In this document: positions 36,600 through 49,200 of the stretch, one piece after another
How positions within the stretch are numbered: the stretch's first letter is position 1
How the letters are laid out: the number at the start of each line of letters is the position of its first letter
Source of the DNA: Apteryx mantelli
Lineage: Eukaryota; Chordata; Aves; Apterygiformes; Apterygidae
Direction of reading: 5' to 3'
NCBI RefSeq assembly: GCF_036417845.1
Contig: NC_089990.1
Span: 2,740,001 to 2,804,000 of the forward strand
Length of the DNA stretch: 64,000 nucleotides
The notes under the pieces: generated by a model
Seen by the model: the letters and a program-made list of their open reading frames with translations, nothing else
What the model was told of the DNA's origin: nothing
Database searches by the model: none
Translations under genes and position numbers: made by a program

Positions 36600-38200
36600 C
36601 TCAGCTCCAAGGGTTTCGGCTCCTGTGCTGCAGCGAAGCTGTAAGCGCTGCCTCCCGCGCCGCTGGGTGTCGTGGAGCTGCTACCACCTCTTTTCTTCAC
36701 GGTGAGGCAGGGCTGCCCGTAAAACAGACCTCGTTTAAGCCACCATATATACTTAAAAGAGGACTTATCCAGGCGCTGTCACACCGCCCTCACCGCGCAG
36801 CGTCGCCCGCGCCTGTAACCGCCGGCACCAACGGCCGGACGCGGGGACGTTTCGCGGCGTCTATAACGGCCGCGCTCCCGGCCCCAGGCCCGGCGGGGCG
36901 GCGGTGGCCGAGCCGCTTCTGCCCCCCCCCCCGGGCTCCGCCGCGGCCCCGGCCCCGGCTCCCGCCCCAAAGCGGCGGCGGCAGCGGCGCCCCCCGCTCC
37001 TCGTCCCTCGCCCCACCGGGCGCCGCCGCCGCCGCCTCACGGGGGCTTCCCGCCCCTCCCCCCGCGCGGCTCATCTCGCGGTGTTCGTCGAGAACTCGCC
37101 TCTCCCCTTTCTTTCTCCCTTTTTTTTTTTTTTCAAAACTGTTTTCCCCTCTTCCGGGCCGAGCCGCGGTGACTGCTGTGCTGGCAGCCCAGTGAGAGCG
37201 GGCGAGGCGGGGCCGGGGCTGCCGCCGCCTCCCGCCCTCTCCCGCCGCCCCAGCCCGCGCCGCCCGCCCGCCCGCACACACCCACCCACCCGCCGCCGCC
37301 GCCCGCCTCAGCCCCGGCTCCGCATCCCGCCGCCGCGCCTCCCAGCATGGTCATCAAGGTCTACATCGCCTCGTCCTCCGGCTCCACGGCGGTAAGGGCG
37401 GGCGGGCGGCCGTGCCCCAGCTTCTCCCGCGGCGGGGCGGCGGCGCTGAGGGGAGGCGGCGGCGGCGGCTGCGAGCCCCGGCCGCCGCCTGCCCCCTCCT
37501 CCCGCGCCCGCTTCGGGCGCTCGGGAAAAGTTTTCCCGGCCGGGAAGGCCCGGGGCAGCGGCTCGTCCCCGCCGGGCTCCGCTCGCCCCCCCGGCTCCCA
37601 CCTGCCCTGCGCTTTAGCCGCGGAAAAAAGCGGGGCGATGAAGTTGATGCCGCCGCGCAGCGCTGCCGCTGGCTGCGTCCCCGCCGGTGCCGTGCCGCTT
37701 CTTCGCCTCGTGTGCTTTTTGGGTGACAGAAAAAAAAAAAAGCTGGGGAAGAGCCAGGGCATCCCCGAGGTTTGCGAGCTTGCGCCTCTCCGGAGGGGCG
37801 AAGCGACACCTCGCCGATTCTGTTTCCTCGCTGCCTCCCCGAGCAGCCTTAAACACCGTCGTCAGCCCAGGGGCAGGTTGGCAGCCTTGACGCCCCCACG
37901 GCGAGGCGACGGCGGAGGCTCCGAGCGCTGCCGAGCGTCGTTTGGGCAAGCGGGGCGCGAGGCCGGCCTGGAGGCTGCTGCCTCCGGCTTTCGCTGGTGC
38001 CCCGGTGCCGCCAGTCCACCCTGTGCCTTCCGGAGGGGCTCGGTCACCCGAAAGCGGCGCCCACAGGCTGCCCCTCTTCCAGGCAGGGTGCCCGGCTCAC
38101 CGCGCCGGAGCGTGCCGCGCTCCAGCCGACGTTGCGGAAAGCTCTGTATCGCCTTCCCCCAGCTCTTCTGCTAACCGGGAGCATCGCGTACTTGGAGGGA
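36600..38200. promoter_or_regulatory. CpG island and promoter of the SH3BGRL-family gene
   Basis: Very high CpG density from about 36,780 to 38,180, including runs of CCG and several GC boxes, and centred on the start codon at 37,347. A TATA-like ATATATACTTAAAA lies at 36,746-36,759, about 590 bp 5' of the ATG, but CpG-island promoters usually start without TATA, so the start site is left open. Long open frames on both strands here are compositional. Confidence 0.85.
37347..37391 (+). CDS. SH3BGRL: SH3BGRL-family protein, exon 1 (partial gene)
   Basis: Encodes MVIKVYIASSSGSTA followed directly by the donor GTAAGG at 37,392. Members of this family are small thioredoxin-fold proteins, about 114 residues for SH3BGRL, with a proline-rich SH3-binding motif encoded in later exons. 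Residues 1-15 form the first beta strand and the loop that in glutaredoxins holds the active-site cysteine, absent here as in the family. The peptide differs from my memory of human SH3BGRL only by K for R at residue 4. SH3BGR has phenylalanine, valine and threonine differences (VFVATSSGS-like) and SH3BGRL2 ends differently, so SH3BGRL is the best call. The exon end is in phase 0, as in the family. The remaining exons lie beyond the window. Confidence 0.85.
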
Positions 38201-38626
38201 GATCTGCTTACTGCAGCTGGTCATCAAAAATTAAATGTCATTTCCTTTGTGATTTAGCCGCTTACTCCGCGACTTCTGGCCTGGCTCTCTCCCCCACCCT
38301 CCGTTAGACTATTCTTAGCAAATCCAAGGGGATAGCACGCGTTCGCTCGCGTTCTCCCGCAGCTGGAAAGGCAAAGTGAACAGCGATGTTTGGGGTTTTT
38401 TTGAAGTTTGTTTCTAGATCGCGTCGTCTGTCACGTCAGGGTTCTGTTCTGATGGCTTTATTGCTCTTGTGCGAAATGATTAACGATGCCAGGCGCGTAT
38501 GGCTACTGGCTGGGTACCTACAGTTCCTTACTCTGCAGTAAGAAACACTGAGTTTATTATGGAAAGACTTGAGTCTTGCTTCATACGGCCCCGATGTGTT
38601 TTATGCAGAGCTCAGTCAGAAGACCT

Positions 38627-38642
38627 TTTTTTTTTTTTTTTA
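38627..38642. repeat. Poly-T run
   Basis: About 16 consecutive T in intron 1. Confidence 0.85.
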
Positions 38643-41600
38643 AGCAAAATAAGCAAAACTGCTGGGAGACTTGTGCCTAGGTTCAGATCTAGCTCAAGCT
38701 GATAGTGTCTTAAAGGTCGTAGGATTTCTGTTTGGCCTGCATGAAATACGGCCTGAGTCTAAAACCCAGGGGATTTTGTGGCATTTAGTATAAATGTACT
38801 AGGGATTTACAACAGGGCAGCTATTGCATTAAATGATCAATAACTTTTGCTGCAAGTAGATATGAGACTGAACTGCTGGTGATGTGATGGTCTCTCATGT
38901 GAGTGTTAGGTACCCTGGTTCTGGTGGAGGTTCCCAAACTTTCAGAGCCCGATCTAAGATGTACCCGAAGGAAAAAAGCCTGCCTGTTTCACTGAAACTT
39001 CTTTCTCCAGTTCAGGGCATTTGCTAATCTACAGGCTTCTGCAGCAAAAATAGCCTCCTGGTAAACTTTGCTGTTGGTGGCTGTGATGCAATAACCTCTC
39101 GCTCAGCTCGGGCAAGCAAAGCGTCTGAACCCCGTCGCAGAAGAGGAAGAGGAGAGCAGATGACATAAAAGTCTGTTCTTGGGTGTCCCTGCTGTAACTC
39201 TTTTTTCTTTGTGATTTATGCTGATCTTGATGCTGCCATAACACACTGATGTTGGTCTTGAAAAGATGGTGATTATCTGATGAGCCTGAAAATGTCTTGA
39301 AATCGTGAGTAGATCCAACATTCACATAAGGGTACAAAGGTTTCAGTCCAGTTTCCTGCTGGGTTTGTATAGAATAATTATCTTGAAGGAAAGAGAAACA
39401 GTCATTAGTAGACTGAAAAAGTAATTCTTGTTTTCTAATGCAGCTGTTAATACATTTCAAGCTGACTGATTCTGCTGCTATAGATTGTTATCAGTGGCCT
39501 CTTAATGGCAGTTATTGATTTCTTTCTGTGTGTGCTGATACTGAACTCCAGGGGCGGGAGCACTGATCTTGATCTGGACTAAGTTTTTCTGCTTTTAAGC
39601 TAGGTTCTTAATGATTAGCTTACTGGTATCTGAGATACTGTCTTGCTGTTGTGTGGGTACATGTGAGAATTGATTCTAACTTGCTCTTGCCTTTAGGGTC
39701 ACTTCTGCATCCTTAACTGTGGAATTTGAGTAGCAATGTTGATGAAGTCTGTTTTTATGGATATTGAACATAACTTGAACATAATTGCACATACTTTAGA
39801 CACCGTCATGAATATACATACGCAGTAATATTGGCATCTTAAGTAATCTTGTGGTAGTGAGCGGGGCTTGCACGTTCTCAGTTTACTGAGTTTATGAAAG
39901 GTGTTTCTGTTGGCAGGAGTCAGCCCAGTACCCCGCTGCGTGGCTGTTTCCCTTCTAGCGTAAGAATTTTAATCGATGTTTCAACTTCATGTAAAACAGA
40001 GAGGAACCTCACTGAAGGGAGGGGTTCTGCTTTCACCTGAAGTGTGCTCAGTGGGCAGGAATTGCTTTCGTGTGCTTTAAAACAAGCCGTTGGGGAGACA
40101 GGCTTTGCTTGGGGGCTTAGAGGAGTCTGACGAGGTGCAGGATTGGAAATGACCCACTTGTGGAATGGGAAGTTCGCGTCCGGGAAGGTTGCTCCAGAAA
40201 GATGGAGCTGAGTCGGAGTTGTCACCGCAATGCAATTGGACCGGCTGTCAGCTCCGTCAGGCGTTCGTTCCTGCTGGGACAGCTTTGTACTGGCGGTAAT
40301 GCTCACCACTGGGTTACTTGGCTTGTAAAGACTGAGTAAAAGCAAAGCAGAAATAAGTATAAAATCACCTCCTTTCTAGATAATCAATGACTTGTTTCTG
40401 TACGTCAGTAAACTTTTTTAAGATTCTGGAAAGCATCATCTCCCCCGAAGCAAAAAGGGGCGAGATTGCTTAACACCTTGCAGCCTCAGGCTGTAAGACT
40501 TGGAGGGTGTTCAAATTTTGTGGTCGCTTATTGGCAAAGCAATACTTAGGCAGTATAATTCTCCACATCACAGTATATAAAATGTTTCCCCAAGGCACTG
40601 TTCTCCATTAAGTTTGCATTCGATAGTATGTATCTGTGAGGAAAAATTATATGTAATTCATGTCTAAGTAAAGGTGGTTTACAAGTGTATTTGAAGCAGT
40701 GGATTTCTTAATTTATGGCAAAATATCCTTCACAGAATATTTCTCATATACCTGAGTCGTTCTGAGCCTTGTTATGGGTGTGAGAGCAGAAAGTGGTTTC
40801 TGAGCTGCCCATTTATAGGTTTTCAAACACTTTAGAGTTACTACGTAGTGTTATCTTTGGTACGTTTCATTGGTTGCAAGGCAGTGCATTTGCATTAGAT
40901 CAGGGGTTTTGCTTTATACACAGTGTATGATAAAGGTGATCGTGTTTGTCGTGGTTCATTGCCGTGGTTCTCAGAAGCAGAGACAGCAGATTCAGCCAAG
41001 ATATTATGACTGCAGTCTTAGTCTGGCTTCCTATTTGAATTTCACCCTGAAATCCTGTGAGTTACAGCATAGTTTTCTTGCTGAATTTGGAAGTCTTGTG
41101 CTGAAAGATGCTCTTTTTCTTTAATCTTTCTCAGCATGAGCTTTGTATTGGTGAATCGTGGGCCAAGACTCACGGATGACTGTAAATATGAAGATGAGCT
41201 GTAGACACCAAACATGGGAATATTCTGGGAAGCTGCTATCCAGGAGTCTTTCTCAATTATGTGCAGCTGAAGCAAACAGTGCTACAGTATTAGTGAACAG
41301 TGTTACTTAATAGGAAATGGTACTGGTGACTACAAACATAAAATGTCAGACCCCAATTCTGCGCTCTGAACCACCCAAGCATTGGCTTGAATGGGGATTG
41401 TGGAGCTGTTATGTAGAATTTAACTATGGACTTTTCTCCCTTAGCATTTAGGTATTTTGTTATTTTGGCGGTAAGAGATAGCCACAGCTTTCCTGCAGCA
41501 CCAGGAGAACTTGCGTGCGTCTTCCTGAAGGCCATTGGAGTACCGGTTTTGTTGATCTCCTATGGAAAGGAGCCAGCCCTATAAATTCTTCTCAGTCTTA

Positions 41601-44600
41601 TGAGCATGCATGTGTTACCAGCAGCTGCACTGCTCCGAACTACAGAACTTGTCTTGGAGAACTGTGTTTATCTATCTGACACCCCCTTGCAGGCTATGGA
41701 AGTATGCGAGAAATCTGGAAGCTATAGCTGTGGAAGTAGCGTTTGCTTTCGACGGCTTGCGTTGGGTGCTGAGTGCTGAGCACTCCCCTGCGCCCCGGCC
41801 AGCACCACGGGCTCCGTCAAGGGCTGCATCTAACCCAGAGTGTCCAAACACCGCTGCAGCACCAGGCGCTTCACGTCTCTGACCTAGCGCCCCTATTTCC
41901 AACTGTGCAGACTCTTCCCCCCTGCGTGTTTTGATGGCTGCATGGGTGGTTTTCCTTGCTTTCCTTATACTATGATTGCAGACATGGCAAAAATAGGAGA
42001 TGTTTATCCAGACTCAGTGCCAGAGTCCTAAGTTTACGTATCAGGCTCGCCACTGCTTCGGAATAGTTTGAGAGAGGAAAGGAAATTGTTGTTTATTTTT
42101 TTGTTCACAAAGTTAGGGATTTGGCATTTTAGGGTTTCATCTTTTTCTGTGTTGTTTTCTTTTCTGGGAAAGGATCTAGGTCTTCTCATCTCCCACAAAC
42201 CAGGAAATGAAAAGTGGCCTGTGGTCTGGAGAGAGAATATTTGCAAGCAATTACACCTACTCTTCGTTGCCCCCCAATAGCCCAGTAGGGCTTAGAAGCA
42301 CTTTCTGGTGGTGCCAGGGCTGTATAGCCAGCAGCAAGTGGTTCTGGAGTGTTATGGGCTGGAACTGAAACAGGACAATTTTGGATAATGGCAACTGGAA
42401 ATGAGTAGATCTGTTGTGTGTAACCATCGGCTCTCGTCCCTGTTAGTCTTCAGCAGCTCAGGGCGTGGGGAAGGCTGGCGAGGCTGCTTCAAACTTCTGT
42501 AGCAATCCCGATAAAGTCATACACGCAGAGATGGAGCTTGTACAAAAATTTATTTTTATCTTTTGCGTGTAAATCTCTGTAGGACCTTTTTCCTCTGCCT
42601 TTCCCAAGAAATGCAAATAATGCCATCCTCAGATGAAAGGAATAAAGTCTGAGTGCTTTCTGCCCCCGTGCTGCTTTGCCTCTTTGAGCTTTTCGAGTGG
42701 CTGGCATTTGGTCCGTATGAGCGGCGCAGCGGTGCGGAGTGACGGAGCAGAAGATGGTGTTTAGCCTTGCTGAGGGCAAATGCCGCTACAGCAGCGTAAT
42801 CTGTTGTGCCCAGCATTTTTGTCGGTGGTATACAGCAAGTGCGTGTTCTTCTACGGTTGCATCAGAGATCGCAAAGGTGACATCAAAGCCTGAATGCTCT
42901 CAGTCGTGCTTGTCACCCCAGAAGCAGCTAAAGCCTACGTTTTGGAATTGCTTATGTACTTCTGCCTGAATGTTTGGAGCGTATTGGTGCAGTTAATATG
43001 AGAAGATAACACTGATATGGATCCTGTTTTGTTCTTAGAAATACTCTTGTAATATGAAGCAAGTTTAGGTAAAATATGTGATATGGGGAAAATAAGCTGC
43101 ACTGGTAGTTTTAGAAACAATTTCATAAGTGTACATGTAATTTTTTTGTGATACTTAGCTCATACATTTTATCATACACTGTGAGTGAGAACTGATTTGT
43201 TCTGCTAGACTAGATACTGAGTTTAAACACGTCTCTTGTGTAAACATTATGTGCATGAAGTACTTGTTTGGGCATCCAGTATTAACCAAACTGAACGTCT
43301 CTCAGTACAATGGTATGAATTGTTCTGAATTAAGAGTTCTTGGGGTAGAAGACAAAACGTGTAACATGAATCTAGCTAGACAGTTAGCTAGGATGCGTTC
43401 CATCTGTCTTGCTGTCTTTTTCTTTTTAAGTCATTGTTCCAAACTGTAGATAAGTAAAATGTCTTTCTTAAAATATTACATCCAAATTTTTAATAGTGCC
43501 AAAGGTTAAATTGGTTGCAGCTGTTGCAAATGTTTTGATGTATCCAAATAAAAAACATTCTACTGTGCTTAAGTAGAAACAGTTTTCTGACAGCACGGGA
43601 GAGGTGAAATTATACTTCCTAGTCAAGGCTGGGAAAAGCTTTGTGTTAGGGATATCTGTAGACTTTATATGCAGGAATGACAGCGTTTATTTTTAGAGGG
43701 TGCATCAGGATTATGTCCTTTTTGTGCACTGCTGGAGGAGAAGAGGCTGAGTGAAAGGCTCTGAAGGCCCTCGGTTTACACTGCTTTGCTTGCACCCTGG
43801 TGCTCAGCACTTCTCAAGGTCTGATCCATACAGTGTCATGTTAGGGCTAAGCACTTATGTTTTTTTAATAAATATTTGCAGAGTTGAGCAAATAACTTTT
43901 CCTAAGGCACTAAAGTTGCACTCGAAAATTCCTATAGAAGTCAGTGAATTGGCATGTGTATAATGAGTAGAAGATGCCAAAAACAAGAGTCTGTGGAAGG
44001 TAATTTATTCCTCCCAGAAGAGGAAGGACTGGGGAGTAAGGAGATAAATGGAACTAAACAAACATTGATAGATGTCAGCTGTTTAAGCTCAAAACAGAAC
44101 TAACAAAAATATTGCCTTATTTTATAAATAGAAGAGCTAAGGATTTGTCATTGGTTATAGTAAGAGCTATATTAACTCTGTGTTATGTAGCCGTTTTTTG
44201 TGTTCCCAAACCCTTGAGCTGCCACGCTGGAACCACGGATGTTAATTCCTTGCTGCTAATCAGTGACCTCGAAACCTCAGCCAAATCCACAATGTATATC
44301 AGGATTTTGTTGTTCAAAAATGGTTCTGCTCAAACATGAAAGTACAATGTTAAGTACATTTTTTAACCCCAGCCATATTCAGGGAAGACCTTCAACTTGT
44401 GATAAAATGGAAAATACTTTTGGTGGTCACATCCTGAAAAAGCGCAGAGCAGAGCCTCCATCGGGGAGCGCGTCCGTCGCAGGGCAGCACCCCAGGGTGA
44501 CTGTTACAGCCACTTTCTGAAATTTGGCAGGCGGTAGAAAGAGAGCAAGATTTAAGCCAGCAGAAGAAAATGTGAAGGGTTCACATCAACCCTTGGACTG

Positions 44601-45639
44601 AATGAGGTGAAGTTAATGCTCTCTGGGTTCAGCCAAAGTCGTCTTCACATCCTGACTTGTAACTTCTCCCTGTTAGTTTTGCCCGTGGGCAATGGATGTG
44701 ATGATTTCTTTAATAAGCTATCTGAAACCTAGTTTTATTGGGGCTCCTTTTTCCACGTGTGAATGCCGCCTCACTCGCAATTCTAAAGGCACTCGAGCAT
44801 GAAATTGTAATTATTACCTGCCGAGTAATCTCTTGTTTAAATTGCTGCGGTGTCAGAGCGAAGAAAGGAGTCAAATGCCGCAGTAATTTGAAAAAGGATC
44901 TCGGGGAAGTCTGGGAGCTACCGGCTATCTTTCTGTGCTGGACAAATTGATGTTATTTTTTGTTGGGCTCTTCCCCAGCGGACACGTGGGCAAATAGAGT
45001 ATGGTGGGAAAGAGTCAATAGCGCTATCAGAGAAGGAAGCCGAGTCTCACAGCCGTGTTATTCGAAGAAGTCAGTGAGTGTATGAGCACGGGTTGCACTT
45101 GCTGAAACCCTGGCTTCCAGAAAGTTTTGGATGAGCTTTGGCCAGATTAAGAATCGTTTTCCTTAAAGAAACTAAACTGCCGTGGAATAAGAGGAAAGGA
45201 CTTTTCTTGGCTTATGTAATTGATTACAAACCAGTAATATAAAACAGATAGCAAAGATGAGTTTGGAATATAAAGGCGGCTCTCGCGATATATGGAAGTT
45301 ACAGAGGAAATCCGATGGGGATCTGCACTGAACAGCACAGCCATAGGCGACCCAAAGACGGGAGAGCGAAGTGGCACAGGCCGTTGGCGCAGTTCAGGTG
45401 CGTAGTGGGAGACAAGCCTGCTGGAGCTGTCCCGCATGGGGGAGAGGGAAGAAACCCTCCTAGTCCTCAGCAAGAATTAGGTTTAAATTAACTGTTACTG
45501 TTTAGCAAAGAGGTCTTGGAGTTATAATAGGAAGTTCTATAAAAATACCATATTAGCGATCATAAAAAGCAAATGAAATGTTAAGAATTTGTAAGAAAGG
45601 AGGGAGCAAAGCAGAAAATAATACTGCTGTATGAAGCTG

Positions 45640-46235
45640 TGGGGAGTCTGCATCTCTAACAGACTAGTTCTGTTGTCTTTAAAGGATGTAATAAAATTAG
45701 AAGAGATACGACGATCACCTTCTCACCCTACTCAGTACAGGGAACAACAAAGTAAGGTAGGATTCAACAGCTGAGAAAAGAGAAGGCTGAAAGGATACAA
45801 AAGGTGATTAAAATCATGGCAGGCATGGGAGAACTACCAGAAAGCAATTGCCTGTAGTGTCTCATAGTGCGAGAGCTGGGGGATAGCGAGCCGAACTCGC
45901 GGGCGGCGTGTTCAGAATAAATGCAGTGCTGTGTTTGGCAGCACATAGCTTAGCTGAGAAACTCATCGCCCAAGGATGTTGTGTATGGCAAAAATTGCAT
46001 GGGTTCAGGAAGCAGTGAGACAAATTAAAGGGAAAAGTCTATTAAGGGCTATTAAACATAATTACTACACCTCTGACTCAAACCTGCAGATTATTGGAGG
46101 CTGGGAAAATGTAATGTTGTAATAGCCCTGTGTGCTCAGTCTGTTCCTGTGCTCTTCCCTCAAATCTGTGGCCGGTGCAGACAGGATATTGAGGCAGACA
46201 AGAGCTGGATCTAACCCAGTTAAGCTGTTCCTCAG
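45640..46235 (+). mobile_element. Old CR1-clade LINE 3' end, plus orientation
   Basis: The final part reads like the 3' UTR of amniote CR1. GGGCTATTAAACATAATTAC near 46,046 is followed by ACACCTCTGACTC, a GCAGATTATTGGAGGCTGGGA block, GACAGGATATTGAGGCAGAC near 46,181 and TCTAACCCAGTTAAGCTGTT at about 46,210, the usual terminus before the target site. The upstream 400 bp contains diverged coding relics such as a GTGATTAAAATCATGGCAGG block near 45,803. It is dead, with stops throughout. LINE-like text may begin as far left as 45.0 kb. Confidence 0.8.
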
Positions 46236-49200
46236 TTCTGGGATGAAATTGGCCCTGTCCCTAAATTTATATTAACAGTTTGCATGTAAAAAGTTTGAGA
46301 ATGTGTCCAGAAAAAAATGTTCCATGGAAAAGAATGTGTGTGTGTATTTGGCAGGGAAGGAGGTTGGTTTGCTTTTTATTTGGTGTTTATTACATGTGCC
46401 TAAGGCTCTAAAAGGATTAGCAGGCTCTAGAAGTTTTAGGTGTAACTAGAAATTTTCTTTGAAATATAAACAAATTCTGTATCTGTTTGCTATTCAGATA
46501 TACCAATGCGCTTGAAATCTCACCTCTTTGCTTTGCAAACTTTGAGATGCTGTGAGAGACTGTAGAGATGGGAGGAACTTTTAACTATATTTGTCCCCTG
46601 TATCTTAGAAACCAGAAAGCAAAAAAAAATAGCAAATGGTTAATAACAATTCTGCTCTTGGTTTCTGTCTCGACAACTGCAGTTCAGCGCAGGAGATAAG
46701 GGCAAGGCTGTAGGAAACGCTGTGTGAAGGTATTTGATATGTAATAGCTGCCGACAGACTGGAAGCTTTTCTATCAGAGGTAAGCATTGAAATCTCAGCG
46801 CTTGGAAGCTGAGTAAGACTGCGCGTAGGGAAGATCTGCCTTTAGAGCTTCCATTTTACATTATAATAAAATCCACTGCAGGATCCAGGTCAGGATTGGG
46901 ATGTTTGTACTTGCGGGCATCAGCACAAAGCGAGCTCCGACGGGTGACGTGAAACCTCTCTGCCTGATGTGTGACATAGGGCTGAGGTGGGACTGAGGGA
47001 AGTTTTCCAGTAATCAAAGATGAAATGTCAACTCTCTTTTCCCGGGCTCTTGAGCTAACGGGCAGATGTGGCTTTCAGCTACCTGAAATACAGGAGTTAA
47101 CACAGCTGTTCTTCGTATGTGTCTCGTTGCCAGTCGCAGTCTGTGCTCACCACTTCTTACATGAGAAACATGGGCATTTGATGATGCGGACAGCAGGTGG
47201 TTCAGAAAACATCATGGCTTTGCAGCGTGAGCAGCGGGTGCCGGCATACAGCATAGTTAGGCCTGGATAATAAGGTGGGTTTGTCAAGAAACCCTATAGG
47301 CATAGGTCAAAATAAATTGGCAAAGTCCAATGTAAACAGAAAACAGGCAGCCTCTGGGAAAAATAATAAGTTTTCACATGAAACCACATTTTTATGAGTA
47401 ATGGTTTCCAGGCAAGTTTAAACAAAACATCTGTATTAACCTCCTGGGTGAACCTTTGACTGCATTAATGTCACTGGGAGTCTTGCCATTGACTGCACTA
47501 AGACAAGATTTTACTCCTTAGGAAATACTTAATGCCACTTATCTACCATCATTCCTGCGTGCACGTTGCAGACGTTCTCAACGAGAGCTGCAGGCCGGCA
47601 GGCAGAGCAGGAGAGGAGCAGAACAACTCGAAGAATGAATTAAAAAAGAAAATAATCCGAAACCTTTCTCAGTGGGCTTGGATAGAAATGACACTCAAGT
47701 TAAACTGATTTATAGATAATAGAGATAAGATTTCTTTTTCCCTAGGCAGAAAATAGGCACAATATATGTGAGTAGGAATAAAAAGGAGTCACAAGATAAA
47801 AAGGGACAGGCTTGCAAACTTCTTTTTTAGTGCCCTGATAATCCTGATTACGAGCTAGAAATTCCTTTCTACCCTGTAATGCAGATAAGCAAGTTTCATG
47901 GTTCTGGTGACTAAACCTGTAAAACCTCTGTCCTTGAGCAATCTCTCTCTGAGTTTCTTTTACCTTCTGTTGCGTCCAGGTGTGCGGGGCAGTAGCTGCG
48001 AGAGCCTTCGTTCCCCTGCGGAGGACGGAGGCTCGAGTTGCGCGTGCTGTGAGATCCAAGTAGCTCGTGCAGCTCTCTCAGGGTGGGCTCCTTCTTCGAG
48101 GAGGTTACACCTGTGTAAAGTGAGAAGCGGCTGGATGGACAGCTATGCCTTCGATATAATGATCTGGGACAAAAGCGAGCAGCTTGGAACGCCTTAGGAC
48201 AGCCATGGCTTCGTGCCGCTGGCAGTCGAGTGCTGGGCTGGGGCTGGAGAGCAGCAGGGGAACGCAGCTATTTTGGCTGCTAGCCCAGGGCTGGAGAACT
48301 CCATCCCGCAGCAAATAAACAGCTGGGAGACTTAATCTTTTAAAAAGTAAAATGCGGTATATATTTGTCTTAGCGTTTGTACGCCAAGATTAAAAACTAA
48401 CTTGTGTGGAGGCAGAAGGAATCTTGTGGTTTAAAAAGAGAGGGAAAAAAAAAGCAAGCAAACAAACCAACCAAGGTACTCTACAGATACCAGGGTGACA
48501 GGAGTGATCTCAAAACTTAGCAAAGGCAGGGTGGGAGCGGGCGCAGCGCCCGCAGGTGGAGGCGGTGGCGGTGACCTGCCCGCCAGCCGCGGAGCACCGG
48601 GCCGAGGGCGACGGTGGCTCTTCGCTGGGCTCCGGCCACGCAGCGGGCGAGAGCAGCCGGCTGGTGGGAAAGACCTGCTTGCGTGAGCCGAATGCTCCCG
48701 TTTCACGTGGCTGTTGGCAGCGCGGTCTGCGGGCGTCCGCTGAGGTGTCCCCTCGGAGCGAGCCTCAGGCCTGGCCCTTCGTGACCGTGGCAAGCAGGAG
48801 CTGGCTGACTCCTGCGTGTCTGCAGCTACTGCAAGTATTCCCGAAGCTGCCAACTTTCTGTGAGCCTCCCATTTATCTTCTTTTTTTTTTTTCCCCTTAA
48901 AGAAGCAGTTCCTCAGGTTACAGTATTTCGTAAAAGTCTGCACTAAAATAAAAAAGGGATTTTTGGCCCTCAGGATGATAAACCCTTGAAATGTTAGCCA
49001 AGCAAATTAGCAGTTTCCAAAGTTGGTGGCAATACAGACTGTTATTTCCTAAATCTTTTGGCTTCTGGATGCTTTGGTGTGGCTGCACTGAACTAAGTGT
49101 GCTGTTCTGTTTCAGCGTAACCTGACTCTTTGGAAAAAGAGGAAGAAAATTTATATTTATCCCAAAGGCTTTGGGATAAATATTCAGGGAGAAAAAGCTT

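Noticed and set aside
36790-38174. Frames of up to 275 codons around SH3BGRL exon 1
   Set aside because: Only the 45-bp segment from 37,347 matches a known protein and it ends at a strong donor. The continuation is intron in a CpG island.
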